Shown here: piece by piece, positions 7,930 to 16,709 of the stretch
How positions within the stretch are numbered: position 1 is the stretch's first letter
Layout of the letters: the number at the start of each line of letters is the position of its first letter
Assembly (NCBI RefSeq): GCF_009789235.1
Contig: NZ_WSTB01000008.1
Span: 1-64,000, forward strand
Direction of reading: 5' to 3'
Length of the DNA: 64,000 nt
Origin: Flavobacterium hydrocarbonoxydans
GTDB lineage: Bacteria; Bacteroidota; Bacteroidia; Flavobacteriales; Flavobacteriaceae
The notes under the pieces: generated by a model
Database searches by the model: none
What the model saw: the letters and a program-made list of their open reading frames with translations, nothing else
What the model was told of the DNA's origin: nothing
Made by a program: the position numbers and the translations under genes

Positions 7930-9687
7930 ATGAAGTTTCTAGGAAATGTAATTGCCACAGTTATTGGTATTTTTGTATTTATTATGTTGTTCTTTTTTGG
8001 CGTTATCCTCATCGGAGCTATTTTTGGCGGTGACGATACCGTTTCCGTTGAATCTGATTCGGTTATCGAATTGAATTTGAAAAACATTCAAAATGACTAC
8101 GCCGGAAAATTTAAAGATCCATGGGTAACCAAATTTTCAAGTGGAGGAGAAATTGGTTTAACCGATGTTATCAATGCAATCGAAGCAGCAAAAAAAGACG
8201 ATAACATAAAAGGAATATCCATCTTAAATGACGAATCATCTCTAGGATTGGCGCAGTATAAAGATTTGAGAAATGCCCTTGAAAGCTTCAAAAAATCAGG
8301 CAAATTTGTTTGGGCTTATGCCAATAGTTATTCGCAAAAAGAATATTATTTAAATTCGGTTGCCAATACCGTTTATCTGAATCCTGCTGGAGACCTTGAT
8401 TTCAAAGGACTTTCGTCTGAAATTATGTTTTTTAAAGATTTTCAGGACAAATCAGGCATTCACATGGAAGTAATCCGTCACGGAAAATACAAAAGTGCTG
8501 TTGAGCCATTTTTAGAAAACAAAATGAGTGATGCCAACAGAGAGCAAATGACCGCTCTTCTCAATTCGCTTTGGGCTACCGTTTCTAGTGATATTTCAAA
8601 AAGCCGAAATATTCCGCTGCCAAAACTTAATGAAATCGCCAACGGATTATTAGCCCGAACTCCTGAAATGGCCAAAGCGCAAAAATTAGTTGATATTGTA
8701 GCCTATGAAGATGTGTATCACAATGCTATCAAAAAAGCTTTAAAAGTAACTGGAGACGATGATTACAATAAAATTTCGATTCAGGATTATACGCAAAATT
8801 TTACCACTACAGCTTTAACGAATACAGCAAACGATCAAATAGCAATTATATACGCTCAGGGCGAAATTGCAGGTGGCGAAGGAGATGTTACCGTAATTGG
8901 CGAGGGTTCTATGCGTCGCTCATTGCAGGAAGCTCGTAAAAATGATGACGTAAAAGCCATCGTTCTTAGAATTGACAGCCCAGGAGGAAGTGCTCTGACA
9001 TCTGACCTTATCTGGAGGGAAATTGAAGTGACCAAAAAAGTAAAACCAGTAGTGGTTTCTATGGGTAATTATGCAGCTTCTGGCGGCTATTACATTGCTT
9101 GTAATGCCAACAAAATTTTTGCAGAAAGTAATACCATAACGGGTTCTATTGGTGTTTTTGGTGTTTTGCCCAACTTTACACCGCTTGCTAACAAATTAGG
9201 AATTAATACCGAGCAGGTAGAAACACACGAAAACGCAGCGAGTTATAGTCCGTTTGTGCCTGTTGACGAAAAGTTTAAAGCCTTTACTTTAGAAGGAGTT
9301 GAGTATATTTACAAGACTTTTGTAACACATGTTGCCGAAGGCCGAAAAATGACTTTTGCTCAAGTTGATGCTATTGCACAAGGAAGAGTATGGACTGGTT
9401 CTCAAGCTTTAAAAATTGGTTTGGTAGATAAAATCGGAGGTTTGAATGATGCTATTGCAGAAGCTGCTAAAATTGCAAAAATCAAAACCTACAGCACACA
9501 AAATTTTCCTGAGTACGAGAAAAATTTTAGCGATTTATTATCCGGTTTTCCTTTTGCAAAATCTAAAGAGGCTTTTATAAAAGAAGAAATTGGAGAAGAA
9601 AATTATCTGATGATTGAACAAATTAAACGATATCAAAACAAAAAAGGCGTTCAGGCCATGATGCCATTTGGAATAAAAATTCAGTAA
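7930..9687 (+). CDS. sppA: Signal peptide peptidase SppA, 67-kDa type
   Basis: At 585 aa this is the long, duplicated form of SppA, which degrades cleaved signal peptides in the inner membrane. One N-terminal membrane helix (about residues 5-32) anchors it. The catalytic dyad is visible: Lys188 in GKYKSAVEPF of the first half and Ser384 in NYAASGGYYIAC of the second half. ITGSIGVFG and RVWTGSQALKIGLVDKIGG follow, as expected for the S49 family. The start ATG follows an AT-rich leader with a TATATTTG box. It is divergent from folK and is followed by a terminator. Length and catalytic residues are complete. Confidence 0.96.
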   Translation: MKFLGNVIATVIGIFVFIMLFFFGVILIGAIFGGDDTVSVESDSVIELNLKNIQNDYAGKFKDPWVTKFSSGGEIGLTDVINAIEAAKKDDNIKGISILNDESSLGLAQYKDLRNALESFKKSGKFVWAYANSYSQKEYYLNSVANTVYLNPAGDLDFKGLSSEIMFFKDFQDKSGIHMEVIRHGKYKSAVEPFLENKMSDANREQMTALLNSLWATVSSDISKSRNIPLPKLNEIANGLLARTPEMAKAQKLVDIVAYEDVYHNAIKKALKVTGDDDYNKISIQDYTQNFTTTALTNTANDQIAIIYAQGEIAGGEGDVTVIGEGSMRRSLQEARKNDDVKAIVLRIDSPGGSALTSDLIWREIEVTKKVKPVVVSMGNYAASGGYYIACNANKIFAESNTITGSIGVFGVLPNFTPLANKLGINTEQVETHENAASYSPFVPVDEKFKAFTLEGVEYIYKTFVTHVAEGRKMTFAQVDAIAQGRVWTGSQALKIGLVDKIGGLNDAIAEAAKIAKIKTYSTQNFPEYEKNFSDLLSGFPFAKSKEAFIKEEIGEENYLMIEQIKRYQNKKGVQAMMPFGIKIQ

Positions 9688-9704
9688 AATATCATAAAAT
9701 CATT

Positions 9705-9741
9705 AAAAATCCGTTTGAGTATCTATTCAAACGGGTTTTTT
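9705..9741 (+). terminator. Terminator of sppA
   Basis: AAAAATCCGTTTGA (9705-9718) pairs with TCAAACGGGTTTTT (9727-9740) with one G-U pair and an 8-nt loop. It starts 18 nt after the sppA stop and ends in a T run. Confidence 0.85.
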
Positions 9742-9811
9742 ATTTAAACTAAATTTAATACATTTCTTACTTTTTTGTAAAAATTTAACTAGGAACTCAA
9801 GCAAAAAAAGT

Positions 9812-9819
9812 TATTTTTG
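9812..9819 (+). promoter_or_regulatory. Candidate -7 box (TATTTTTG) for the AsmA-like gene
   Basis: TATTTTTG matches TAnnTTTG, 45 nt upstream of the ATG. No TTG is found at the normal spacing. Confidence 0.4.
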
Positions 9820-9864
9820 TAAGCAGTAATAATCCATTTAAAACCCCAAATCCCTATATAAATT

Positions 9865-12462
9865 ATGTTGAAAAAAGTTTTAAAAATCAGCGGAATCATA
9901 CTTGTGGTGCTTATTGCCGCATTATTTGCCATTCCATATTTCTTCAAAGATCAGATAAAAGCCAAAATTGTGGAAGCCATTAACGAAAGTGTAGATGCAA
10001 AAGTTAGTTTTGCAGATGCCGATTTAAGTTTGTTTAAAAACTTTCCGAATGCAACGGTTTCTATCGAAAAATTAGCCATCATTAATAAAGCCCCTTTTGA
10101 GGGAGACACCTTGGTTTCATTAGGCGAACTGAATTTAAAAATGAGTATCAAAGAACTATTTAAAGGAAAAGAAGAACCTTTAAATATTCAGGGAATTACT
10201 TCTGAAAATGGTTTGATCAATATTATTTTTAATAAAGATGGTGTTGGGAATTTTGATATCGCATTAAAAGACCAAGAAAAAACAGAGAAGGAAGACGAGA
10301 ACAGCAAACCGCTTTCTTTAAAAATCCAAGAGTATAAAATCGAGAATTTTACTTTCAGATATACTGATCAGGGTTCAAAAATAAAAATGGTAATCGACAG
10401 CTTGAATCACGAAGGAACAGGAGATTTCACGAATTCAAAATTAGATTTAACTACAAAATCTACTGCGAAAGTATCTTTGGACATGGATAAAATCAATTAC
10501 ATGAAAAATGTATCCCTGACTTTAGACGCTGTTCTTGGAATCGATTTAGACCAAAGCAAATATACTTTTAAAGAGAACAAAGCTTTAATCAATCAATTAC
10601 CTTTAGAATTTGACGGTTTTATCCAAATGGTTGAAGCAGGTCAGGTTTATGATTTGAAATTTAAAACCCCTACTTCTTCTTTCACCAACTTCTTAGGATT
10701 GATTCCATCGGCTTATGCAGCTGGTTTAGATGGTGTAAAAACTACCGGAGATTTTACTGTTGAAGGTTTTGCAAAAGGACAACTAACTGATACAACAGTT
10801 CCTAAATTTAATATTGCAATTGCTTCTCACAACGCATCTTTTCAGTATCCTAACTTACCTAAATCGGTTGAGAATATTGTAATTGATACCAAAATCATCA
10901 ATGAAACCGGAATACTGAATGATACTTACGTGAATTTGGACAAACTGTCTTTCAAAATCGACCAGGATGTTTTCAGCGCAAAAGCGAATGTTAAAAACAT
11001 TACTGAAAATCCGTTTGTAAATGCCGCTTTGAAAGGAACAATCAATCTGGCTAATCTTTCGAAAGCCTATCCTATCAAAATGGATAAACCATTAGCCGGT
11101 ATTTTAAAAGCGGATGTTACCACTCAATTTGATATGGCTTCGGTAGAAAAAAGCCAATATGAAAATATTAAAAATGCCGGAACAATGAGTTTGTCCGGAT
11201 TTAAATATACGGACGAAAACAATAAATCAATGAACATCAGTACGGCATTGGTGGAGTTTGATCCGGGAAAAATCAACCTAAAACAATTTAATGCTACCAC
11301 CGGAAAAAGTGATTTAGCTATAAATGGTATTTTAGAAAATTTCTACGGTTTTATGTTTAAAAAACAAGAGTTGCGAGGAAACTTTAATATGAGCTCGAAC
11401 CAGCTGGCTGTAGATGACTTTATGACTTCTGGCGAGCCCGCCACAACAACAAAAGAGGCTAAACCGAGTGAAGCAATGAAAATTCCAGCATTCCTGAATT
11501 GTACATTAAACGCTAAAGCCAATACTGTTTTATATGATAATTTAAAACTAACAGCTGTTTCTGGAAAATTAATTATAAAAGATGAAAAAGCGACTCTTGA
11601 AAACTTCAAAACGTCTATTTTTGGAGGAACAATTGGTGTAAACGGAACGGTTTCTACTAAAGAAAAAGTACCTACATTTGCTATGAATTTAGGCTTTAAC
11701 CAAGTGGATATTGCACAAACTTTTACGCAATTGGAAATGATGAAAAAAATTGCTCCTTTGGCTGGAATTGTTAATGGAAAACTAAATTCGACTATTAAAT
11801 TAAACGGAAATTTAGATGCAAAAGAACTGACTCCGGATCTAAAATCGATTACAGGAGATTTATTTGGACAGTTCTTATCAACTACTATTAATGCAAACAA
11901 CTCGACTTTACTAAAGTCATTAGGATCAAATATTAAATTTATTGATGTTAACAAACTGAATCTGAATGACATCAAAGCAGCTTTGACTTTTGAAAACGGA
12001 AAAGTAAATGTAAAACCATTTGATATCAAATACCAGGATATTAAAGCAACAATTGGAGGGACGCATGGTTTTGACCAAACGATGAATTATAACGTAAAAC
12101 TGGATGTTCCTGCCAAATATTTGGGTTCAGAAGCAAATGCTTTCATTGCAAAAATGTCTCCGGCTGATGCTGCTAAATTGGAAAACATTCCGATAAACGC
12201 CTTGATTTCAGGCAATTTTTCGAATCCAAAAATCACTACCGATACTAAAGCAGCCGTAAATAGCCTCACTACGCAATTAGTTAATCAGCAAAAGGAAAAA
12301 CTGACTAAACAAGGAACCTCAGCCTTAACAGATTTGATTAATAAAAACACCAAATCTAAAGACACTACAAAAGCTGCGGCGACAACTAAAGAAACGACCA
12401 CTCAGGAAACCACCAAAAAAGCAGGTGAACTCCTAAATGGTTTATTTAAAAAGAAAAAATAA
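9865..12462 (+). CDS. AsmA-family (AsmA-like C-terminal region) envelope protein
   Basis: This 865-aa protein has one N-terminal membrane helix (about residues 8-28, ISGIILVVLIAALFAIPYFF). The AsmA-type start of the periplasmic part follows (IKAKIVEAINESVDAKVSFADADLSLFKNFPNATVSIEKL). The rest is a long chain of amphipathic beta strands typical of AsmA/TamB-like lipid-handling proteins. The last 50 residues are Thr/Lys-rich and low-complexity. Members of this family are implicated in phospholipid transport and outer-membrane homeostasis. It is a single gene between the sppA terminator and its own terminator. The specific paralogue identity is uncertain, so no symbol is assigned. Confidence 0.9.
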   Translation: MLKKVLKISGIILVVLIAALFAIPYFFKDQIKAKIVEAINESVDAKVSFADADLSLFKNFPNATVSIEKLAIINKAPFEGDTLVSLGELNLKMSIKELFKGKEEPLNIQGITSENGLINIIFNKDGVGNFDIALKDQEKTEKEDENSKPLSLKIQEYKIENFTFRYTDQGSKIKMVIDSLNHEGTGDFTNSKLDLTTKSTAKVSLDMDKINYMKNVSLTLDAVLGIDLDQSKYTFKENKALINQLPLEFDGFIQMVEAGQVYDLKFKTPTSSFTNFLGLIPSAYAAGLDGVKTTGDFTVEGFAKGQLTDTTVPKFNIAIASHNASFQYPNLPKSVENIVIDTKIINETGILNDTYVNLDKLSFKIDQDVFSAKANVKNITENPFVNAALKGTINLANLSKAYPIKMDKPLAGILKADVTTQFDMASVEKSQYENIKNAGTMSLSGFKYTDENNKSMNISTALVEFDPGKINLKQFNATTGKSDLAINGILENFYGFMFKKQELRGNFNMSSNQLAVDDFMTSGEPATTTKEAKPSEAMKIPAFLNCTLNAKANTVLYDNLKLTAVSGKLIIKDEKATLENFKTSIFGGTIGVNGTVSTKEKVPTFAMNLGFNQVDIAQTFTQLEMMKKIAPLAGIVNGKLNSTIKLNGNLDAKELTPDLKSITGDLFGQFLSTTINANNSTLLKSLGSNIKFIDVNKLNLNDIKAALTFENGKVNVKPFDIKYQDIKATIGGTHGFDQTMNYNVKLDVPAKYLGSEANAFIAKMSPADAAKLENIPINALISGNFSNPKITTDTKAAVNSLTTQLVNQQKEKLTKQGTSALTDLINKNTKSKDTTKAAATTKETTTQETTKKAGELLNGLFKKKK

Positions 12463-12468
12463 AAACAG

Positions 12469-12500
12469 AAAGGCCAGTCGATTAAGACTGGCCTTTTTTA
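12469..12500 (+). terminator. Terminator of the AsmA-like gene
   Basis: AAAGGCCAGTC (12469-12479) and GACTGGCCTTT (12486-12496) form an 11-bp perfect stem with a GATTAA loop, followed by T residues. It starts 6 nt after the stop codon. Confidence 0.92.
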
Positions 12501-12619
12501 TTAACAGCCAGCACTTTCCTGAAACCTCAAAAGAAAAGCATTGCCCTGGACTTATAAATACTTAGGTTTATTTTTAAAGACCTCCTTTGCGAACTTAATG
12601 ATAAATCGCAAAACTCATT

Positions 12620-13699
12620 TTAAACAGCTTTTGAATACAGTTTTAACCTTCCGTTGTTTAGCAAAGAGTTAATTACTTTAAAATAATCGTTGGCGGGGAA
12701 TTTTTTGACATCAATACCTATACTGCAATTATCATACGGTTCATATTTTTTTAAACTTGAAACCGAAAACAATCCAATTGTAGGCGTTTGTACAGAGCTC
12801 GCCAAGTGCATAATTCCGCTATCGGCACCAATGAACAAATCGGTATTAGCAATTAAGGCTCCCATTTCCCGAATGTCTTTGCTATAAAATGTAGGTGCCT
12901 GAAAATCAATTTGTGAGACATTTTCAATAGGCAAAATTTCAATGATATTATAGTCTTTATATTCGGATTTTAATTTTGAATAAAAGTCATTCCACCAAAC
13001 TTTAGAAAAACATTTTTCACCGGTAGCATAGGTAAACAAGCATATCGTTCTTTTCGCATTATTGGTGAGTGTTTTTAATATTTTTTTGCCCTCTGCAATT
13101 TCATTACTATCTAATTTAAGATCTAAAGGAGCAATTATTTTATTGCTTTTATGAAGCCCCCACTTGGTAAGATAGTTTCGGAAATTATAAACCGGATATT
13201 TGGCAATATGATCGTAATCATTTTTTACTGGTAGAAATTGATCCTCTAAATCCCCGTAAAATTTATATTTTGCTTTTGAAAACTTAACCGCTAATCGACC
13301 AGATGAAGAATTCTGGTCAACATTTATAGCAACATCATAAGGTTCATTTTTGATAGAAATCCAGACTTTACAATATTCAATTAGATTTTCAAAAGGTTTT
13401 TTGGGCAGCGGTATAACTTTATGAATGTGATCGTAATTCTCAAAAATAATGGGTGCTAAAGTTCCCTTAACAAACAAATCGATTTTGCTATTTGGAAAAA
13501 TCTCTGAAACTTCCTGTACAAGCGGTGAAATCAGTAATAAGTTTCCTAAACGGCCGTTGGGCCTGCAAATCAAAACTCGACTGATTGCATTTTTATCCAC
13601 CAAAACAATATTTCCCTTTGAACTTGATTTCCCAATATTCTTAGTTAAAATGCGCATCAAACGGCGTCTGAAAACGTTTATTCGGTTTAAAATACTCAT
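12620..13699 (-). CDS. Glycosyltransferase family 9 (heptosyltransferase-like)
   Basis: This 359-aa GT-B protein belongs to the family that adds heptose or related sugars to lipopolysaccharide core, on the cytoplasmic face of the inner membrane. The N-terminal Rossmann half contains VLICRPNGRLGNLLLISPLVQEV. The nucleotide-sugar half contains TICLFTYATGEKCFSKVWW and the diagnostic FIGADSGIMHLASSVQTPTIGLF, with acidic and glycine residues at the donor site. The first about 20 residues are basic, suggesting membrane association. It is a lone gene with no LPS cluster around it, so donor and acceptor are unknown. It converges on the AsmA-like gene, and I see no clear terminator of its own. Confidence 0.9.
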   Translation of the reverse strand: MSILNRINVFRRRLMRILTKNIGKSSSKGNIVLVDKNAISRVLICRPNGRLGNLLLISPLVQEVSEIFPNSKIDLFVKGTLAPIIFENYDHIHKVIPLPKKPFENLIEYCKVWISIKNEPYDVAINVDQNSSSGRLAVKFSKAKYKFYGDLEDQFLPVKNDYDHIAKYPVYNFRNYLTKWGLHKSNKIIAPLDLKLDSNEIAEGKKILKTLTNNAKRTICLFTYATGEKCFSKVWWNDFYSKLKSEYKDYNIIEILPIENVSQIDFQAPTFYSKDIREMGALIANTDLFIGADSGIMHLASSVQTPTIGLFSVSSLKKYEPYDNCSIGIDVKKFPANDYFKVINSLLNNGRLKLYSKAV

Positions 13700-13939
13700 T
13701 TTATAAATAATTTACTTTAGTTAAATTGATTTTTAATCTAGAAAATTACCTGAATTCAAATACTTTCAAATCTAGGTTCTTTATGATTCTAAAATAAAAA
13801 TTTATCAATAAGTAATTATTATAAAATTGTAATGAAATTTAATAAAATTCCCATGTCATAATTCTGAAATACAACGCTTTAAACACAAAAATACCTTGTA
13901 AATTAGAAAATATTTCTTATTTATATAAGTTAAAAAAAA

Positions 13940-14734
13940 TTAAACCGAAATTGTTACAATATAACCTTCGGAACCCCGAATATTAAAAACTGTTCCGTTT
14001 TCAAAAATTAAATATTGCCCTTTTATCCCGATTAATTTTCCATGGAATGAAGGTGTTTTATCTAAATTTAAACTGGCTACTTTCGCAGGATAACTCAGTA
14101 CCGGATAATGCAATTGATATAAATCATCTTTTTGAGCATAAAAATAATCTTTTGCTTCAGCCGGAATCAGACTTTCTACTTTTGCCTTTTCAGCAATCAA
14201 ATCAAAAGACTCTGCTGTATTCTGAAGCATTTTTCGCCAATTGGTTTTATCAGCATAGTGGTCTTTTAAGGCAACCTCTGTAATTCCTGCCAAATAACGA
14301 TTCGGAACCTCAACAATAGCAATAGCTTGTGTGGCTCCCTGATCTATCCAGCGTGTTGGCACCTGCGTTTTGCGCGTTACCCCTACTTTTATTTCGCTTG
14401 ACAAAGCCAAATACACTACGTGAGGCTGCAATTGAACTTTCTCCTCATAAGCAAGATCTCTGTCGGCAATTCCTAAATGTGCAGTACTTAATTCTGGTCT
14501 CATGATCCAGTCGCCCACTGCCGGGCTTGAATAAAAACAATCGTAGCAAAAACCCTGACGAAAAATTTTCTTCTTTTTGTTGCAATTCAAACATTGATAA
14601 CCTACAAAATTGATTTCAATTTCTTTGTTCAATAACTGATTCATGTTGAGAAAACTGTCTTCGAAAACCAGATAATATTGAATTGGATTTCCGATTTCGG
14701 TTTGCATTTTTGTAAGTACGCCTTGGTATTGCAT
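13940..14734 (-). CDS. DUF2797 domain-containing protein
   Basis: This 264-aa cytoplasmic protein has no signal peptide. Four cysteines in CLNCNKKKKIFRQGFCYDC resemble a zinc ribbon (CxxC...CxxC). They are followed by conserved-looking LSTAHLGIADRDLAYEEKVQLQPHVVYLALSSEIKVGVTRKTQVPTRWIDQGA, which fits DUF2797. The function of this family is not established; the Cys4 knuckle suggests nucleic-acid binding, as inference only. The gene is monocistronic and diverges from the GH3 gene. Start chosen at the first ATG, giving the MQYQGVLTKMQTEIGNPIQYYLVFEDS N-terminal region in which both candidate methionines lie close together. Confidence 0.88.
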   Translation of the reverse strand: MQYQGVLTKMQTEIGNPIQYYLVFEDSFLNMNQLLNKEIEINFVGYQCLNCNKKKKIFRQGFCYDCFYSSPAVGDWIMRPELSTAHLGIADRDLAYEEKVQLQPHVVYLALSSEIKVGVTRKTQVPTRWIDQGATQAIAIVEVPNRYLAGITEVALKDHYADKTNWRKMLQNTAESFDLIAEKAKVESLIPAEAKDYFYAQKDDLYQLHYPVLSYPAKVASLNLDKTPSFHGKLIGIKGQYLIFENGTVFNIRGSEGYIVTISV

Positions 14735-14825
14735 TGCTATTTTAGTATTGTTGAGTTTAGGTTTTCGATTCTTTTTTAATTTAAAAATTCATATTAATAC
14801 GTAAGAATCTTTGCTGTAAATAAAA

Positions 14826-14854
14826 TTGTTTTTTACAAAAAAACACTATTTTTG
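14826..14854 (+). promoter_or_regulatory. Promoter of the GH3-family gene (TTG-N18-TATTTTTG)
   Basis: TTG at 14826-14828 and TATTTTTG at 14847-14854 are 18 nt apart, a full match to the Bacteroidota promoter pattern. It implies a leader of about 100 nt whose last part is the heptamer repeat at 14932-14957. Confidence 0.75.
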
Positions 14855-14931
14855 ATACAGTGACAAAGTTAGTATTTGTATATCGATATTCAAATTTTAA
14901 ATGTCTGGCTTTTGCAAATCGCATTAATCAG

Positions 14932-14957
14932 AAATCTAAAATCTAAAATCTAAAATC
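14932..14957 (+). repeat. Heptamer tandem repeat (AAATCTA, 3.7 copies) in the GH3-gene leader
   Basis: AAATCTA is repeated 3.7 times without mismatch and ends 4 nt before the ATG. It occupies the place where a ribosome binding site would be. The unit length of 7 bp equals that of the array at the window start, but the unit sequence differs. Confidence 0.85.
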
Positions 14958-14961
14958 ATCC

Positions 14962-16476
14962 ATGCCTCTATCCATTATAAATTCATTCGCTTCCTGGGTT
15001 CTTAAACAAAGAATTCACCAAATAGAACTTTTTCTGAAATACCCTAATGAAGTTCAGGAAGAGTTACTGCATAATTTAGTGACCGCTTCTGAAAATACTC
15101 TTTTTGGGAAACAATATGAATTTTCATCTATTAAATCCTACGCTACTTTTGCAGAAAGAGTTCCTATTTCGACTTACGAAGAATTACAGCCTTTGATAGA
15201 ACGCACACGCCAGGGTGAACAAAATGTAATTTGGGAAACGCCTATAAAATGGTTTGCCAAATCGAGCGGGACTACCAATGCAAAAAGTAAATTTATCCCG
15301 GTAAGCAACGAAGCACTGGAAGACTGCCACTACAAAGGCAGCAAAGATTTGCTTTGTTTGTATCTGAATAATAACGAAGATTCGGAATTGTTTTTGGGTA
15401 AAAGTCTTCGCTTGGGCGGAAGTTCTCAGATTTACGAAAATAACAATACTTTCTTTGGAGATTTGTCGGCTATTTTGATTGAAAATATGCCGATTTGGGC
15501 TGAATTCAGCAGTACACCAAGTAATAAAACGTCCCTGATGACCGAATGGGAGTCGAAAATTGCCGCTATTATCGCCGAAACCAAACACGAAAATGTGACC
15601 AGTTTTGCAGGGGTTCCGTCATGGATGTTGGTTTTGATGAATCGTGTTTTAGAAGATACCGGAAAAGGAAATTTATTAGAACTTTGGCCCAATCTGGAAG
15701 TTTACTTTCACGGCGGTGTGAGTTTTTCGCCTTATAAAGAACAGTACAAAAACATATTGCCAAGCAAAGATTTTAAGTACTATGAAATTTATAATGCTTC
15801 TGAAGGTTTTTTTGCCATTCAGGATCTGAATAATTCCAGCGATTTATTACTGATGCTGGATTACGGAATTTTTTATGAATTTATTCCGATGGACATTTTT
15901 GGAACTCCTGATCAAAAAGTAGTTCGCCTGGCCGATGTGGAACTGAATAAAAACTATGCTATTGTTATCACAACCAATTCTGGTTTGTGGCGTTACCTCA
16001 TTGGTGATACTGTACGTTTTACTTCTTTGAATCCTTACAGAATACGAGTTACCGGAAGAACCAAACATCATATTAATGTTTTTGGCGAGGAATTAATGGT
16101 CGAAAATACGGATCAGGCTATTGCAAAAGCCTGCCAGATTACCCAAAGCGAAGTGATTGATTATACGGTTGCTCCTATTTTTATGCAGGACAAAGAAAAA
16201 GGCGCACATGAATGGATGATCGAATTCAAGAAAAAACCAGCCGATGTGGGACTGTTCCAGAAAGTGCTGGACGAAACGCTGCAAACCCTAAACTCTGATT
16301 ACGAGGCCAAACGCTACAACAATATGACGCTAAATCCTTTGGTGGTAAATGTTGGTAGAGAAAACTTATTTTATGATTGGCTGAAAGAACGTGATAAACT
16401 GGGTGGGCAGCATAAGATTCCGAGACTTTCGAACCAAAGGGATTATTTAGAACAGCTGAAGGGGATGCAGAGTTAA
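14962..16476 (+). CDS. GH3 auxin-responsive promoter family protein (acyl-adenylate-forming)
   Basis: This 504-aa protein is of the GH3 family, part of the ANL adenylating superfamily. The N-terminal part has ENTLFGKQYEFSSIKSYATFAERVPISTYEELQPLIERTRQGE. The ATP-binding region shows KWFAKSSGTTNAKSKFIPVS, and later VYFHGGVSFSPYKEQYK, YYEIYNASEGFFAIQD and RYLIGDTVRFTS are diagnostic. Plant GH3 enzymes conjugate amino acids to acyl hormones. The bacterial substrate is unknown, and no auxin role should be assumed. It is a single gene behind a strong promoter, with an unusual repeat leader, and is followed by a long perfect palindrome. Length fits the family. Confidence 0.93.
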   Translation: MPLSIINSFASWVLKQRIHQIELFLKYPNEVQEELLHNLVTASENTLFGKQYEFSSIKSYATFAERVPISTYEELQPLIERTRQGEQNVIWETPIKWFAKSSGTTNAKSKFIPVSNEALEDCHYKGSKDLLCLYLNNNEDSELFLGKSLRLGGSSQIYENNNTFFGDLSAILIENMPIWAEFSSTPSNKTSLMTEWESKIAAIIAETKHENVTSFAGVPSWMLVLMNRVLEDTGKGNLLELWPNLEVYFHGGVSFSPYKEQYKNILPSKDFKYYEIYNASEGFFAIQDLNNSSDLLLMLDYGIFYEFIPMDIFGTPDQKVVRLADVELNKNYAIVITTNSGLWRYLIGDTVRFTSLNPYRIRVTGRTKHHINVFGEELMVENTDQAIAKACQITQSEVIDYTVAPIFMQDKEKGAHEWMIEFKKKPADVGLFQKVLDETLQTLNSDYEAKRYNNMTLNPLVVNVGRENLFYDWLKERDKLGGQHKIPRLSNQRDYLEQLKGMQS

Positions 16477-16507
16477 AACACAAATTTCACAGATTAGCAC
16501 AAATATT

Positions 16508-16540
16508 AAACCCGACAGGTTTTTAAAACCTGTCGGGTTT
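16508..16540. terminator. 33-bp near-perfect palindrome, probable bidirectional terminator
   Basis: AAACCCGACAGGTTTT (16508-16523) is an exact inverted repeat of AAAACCTGTCGGGTTT (16525-16540), with one T between. It sits between the convergent GH3 and GH29 genes. The outer A/T ends give T runs in both directions. My recollection is that this word recurs in other Flavobacterium genomes. Confidence 0.75.
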
Positions 16541-16709
16541 GTTTGTTGGAAACATACGATTGCTTCGTGCCTTGCCAAGACCTAAAATGTAATTATGAAT
16601 ACTAAACCGCATGAGGAATAGAAATGAAAATCCTTTTGGGCTGGTATTTTATTTTCAAATCAATTCTATATTATTGTTAGTATCTTCCGCCAGCCAATTA
16701 TGCTGATTC

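Noticed and set aside
11343..12029. 228-codon open frame opposite the AsmA-like gene
   Set aside because: It is antisense to a well-supported long gene, has no family pattern and reflects codon structure of the real frame.
15184..16483. Several open frames opposite the GH3-family gene
   Set aside because: They overlap each other and the real gene, show no domain and no promoter.
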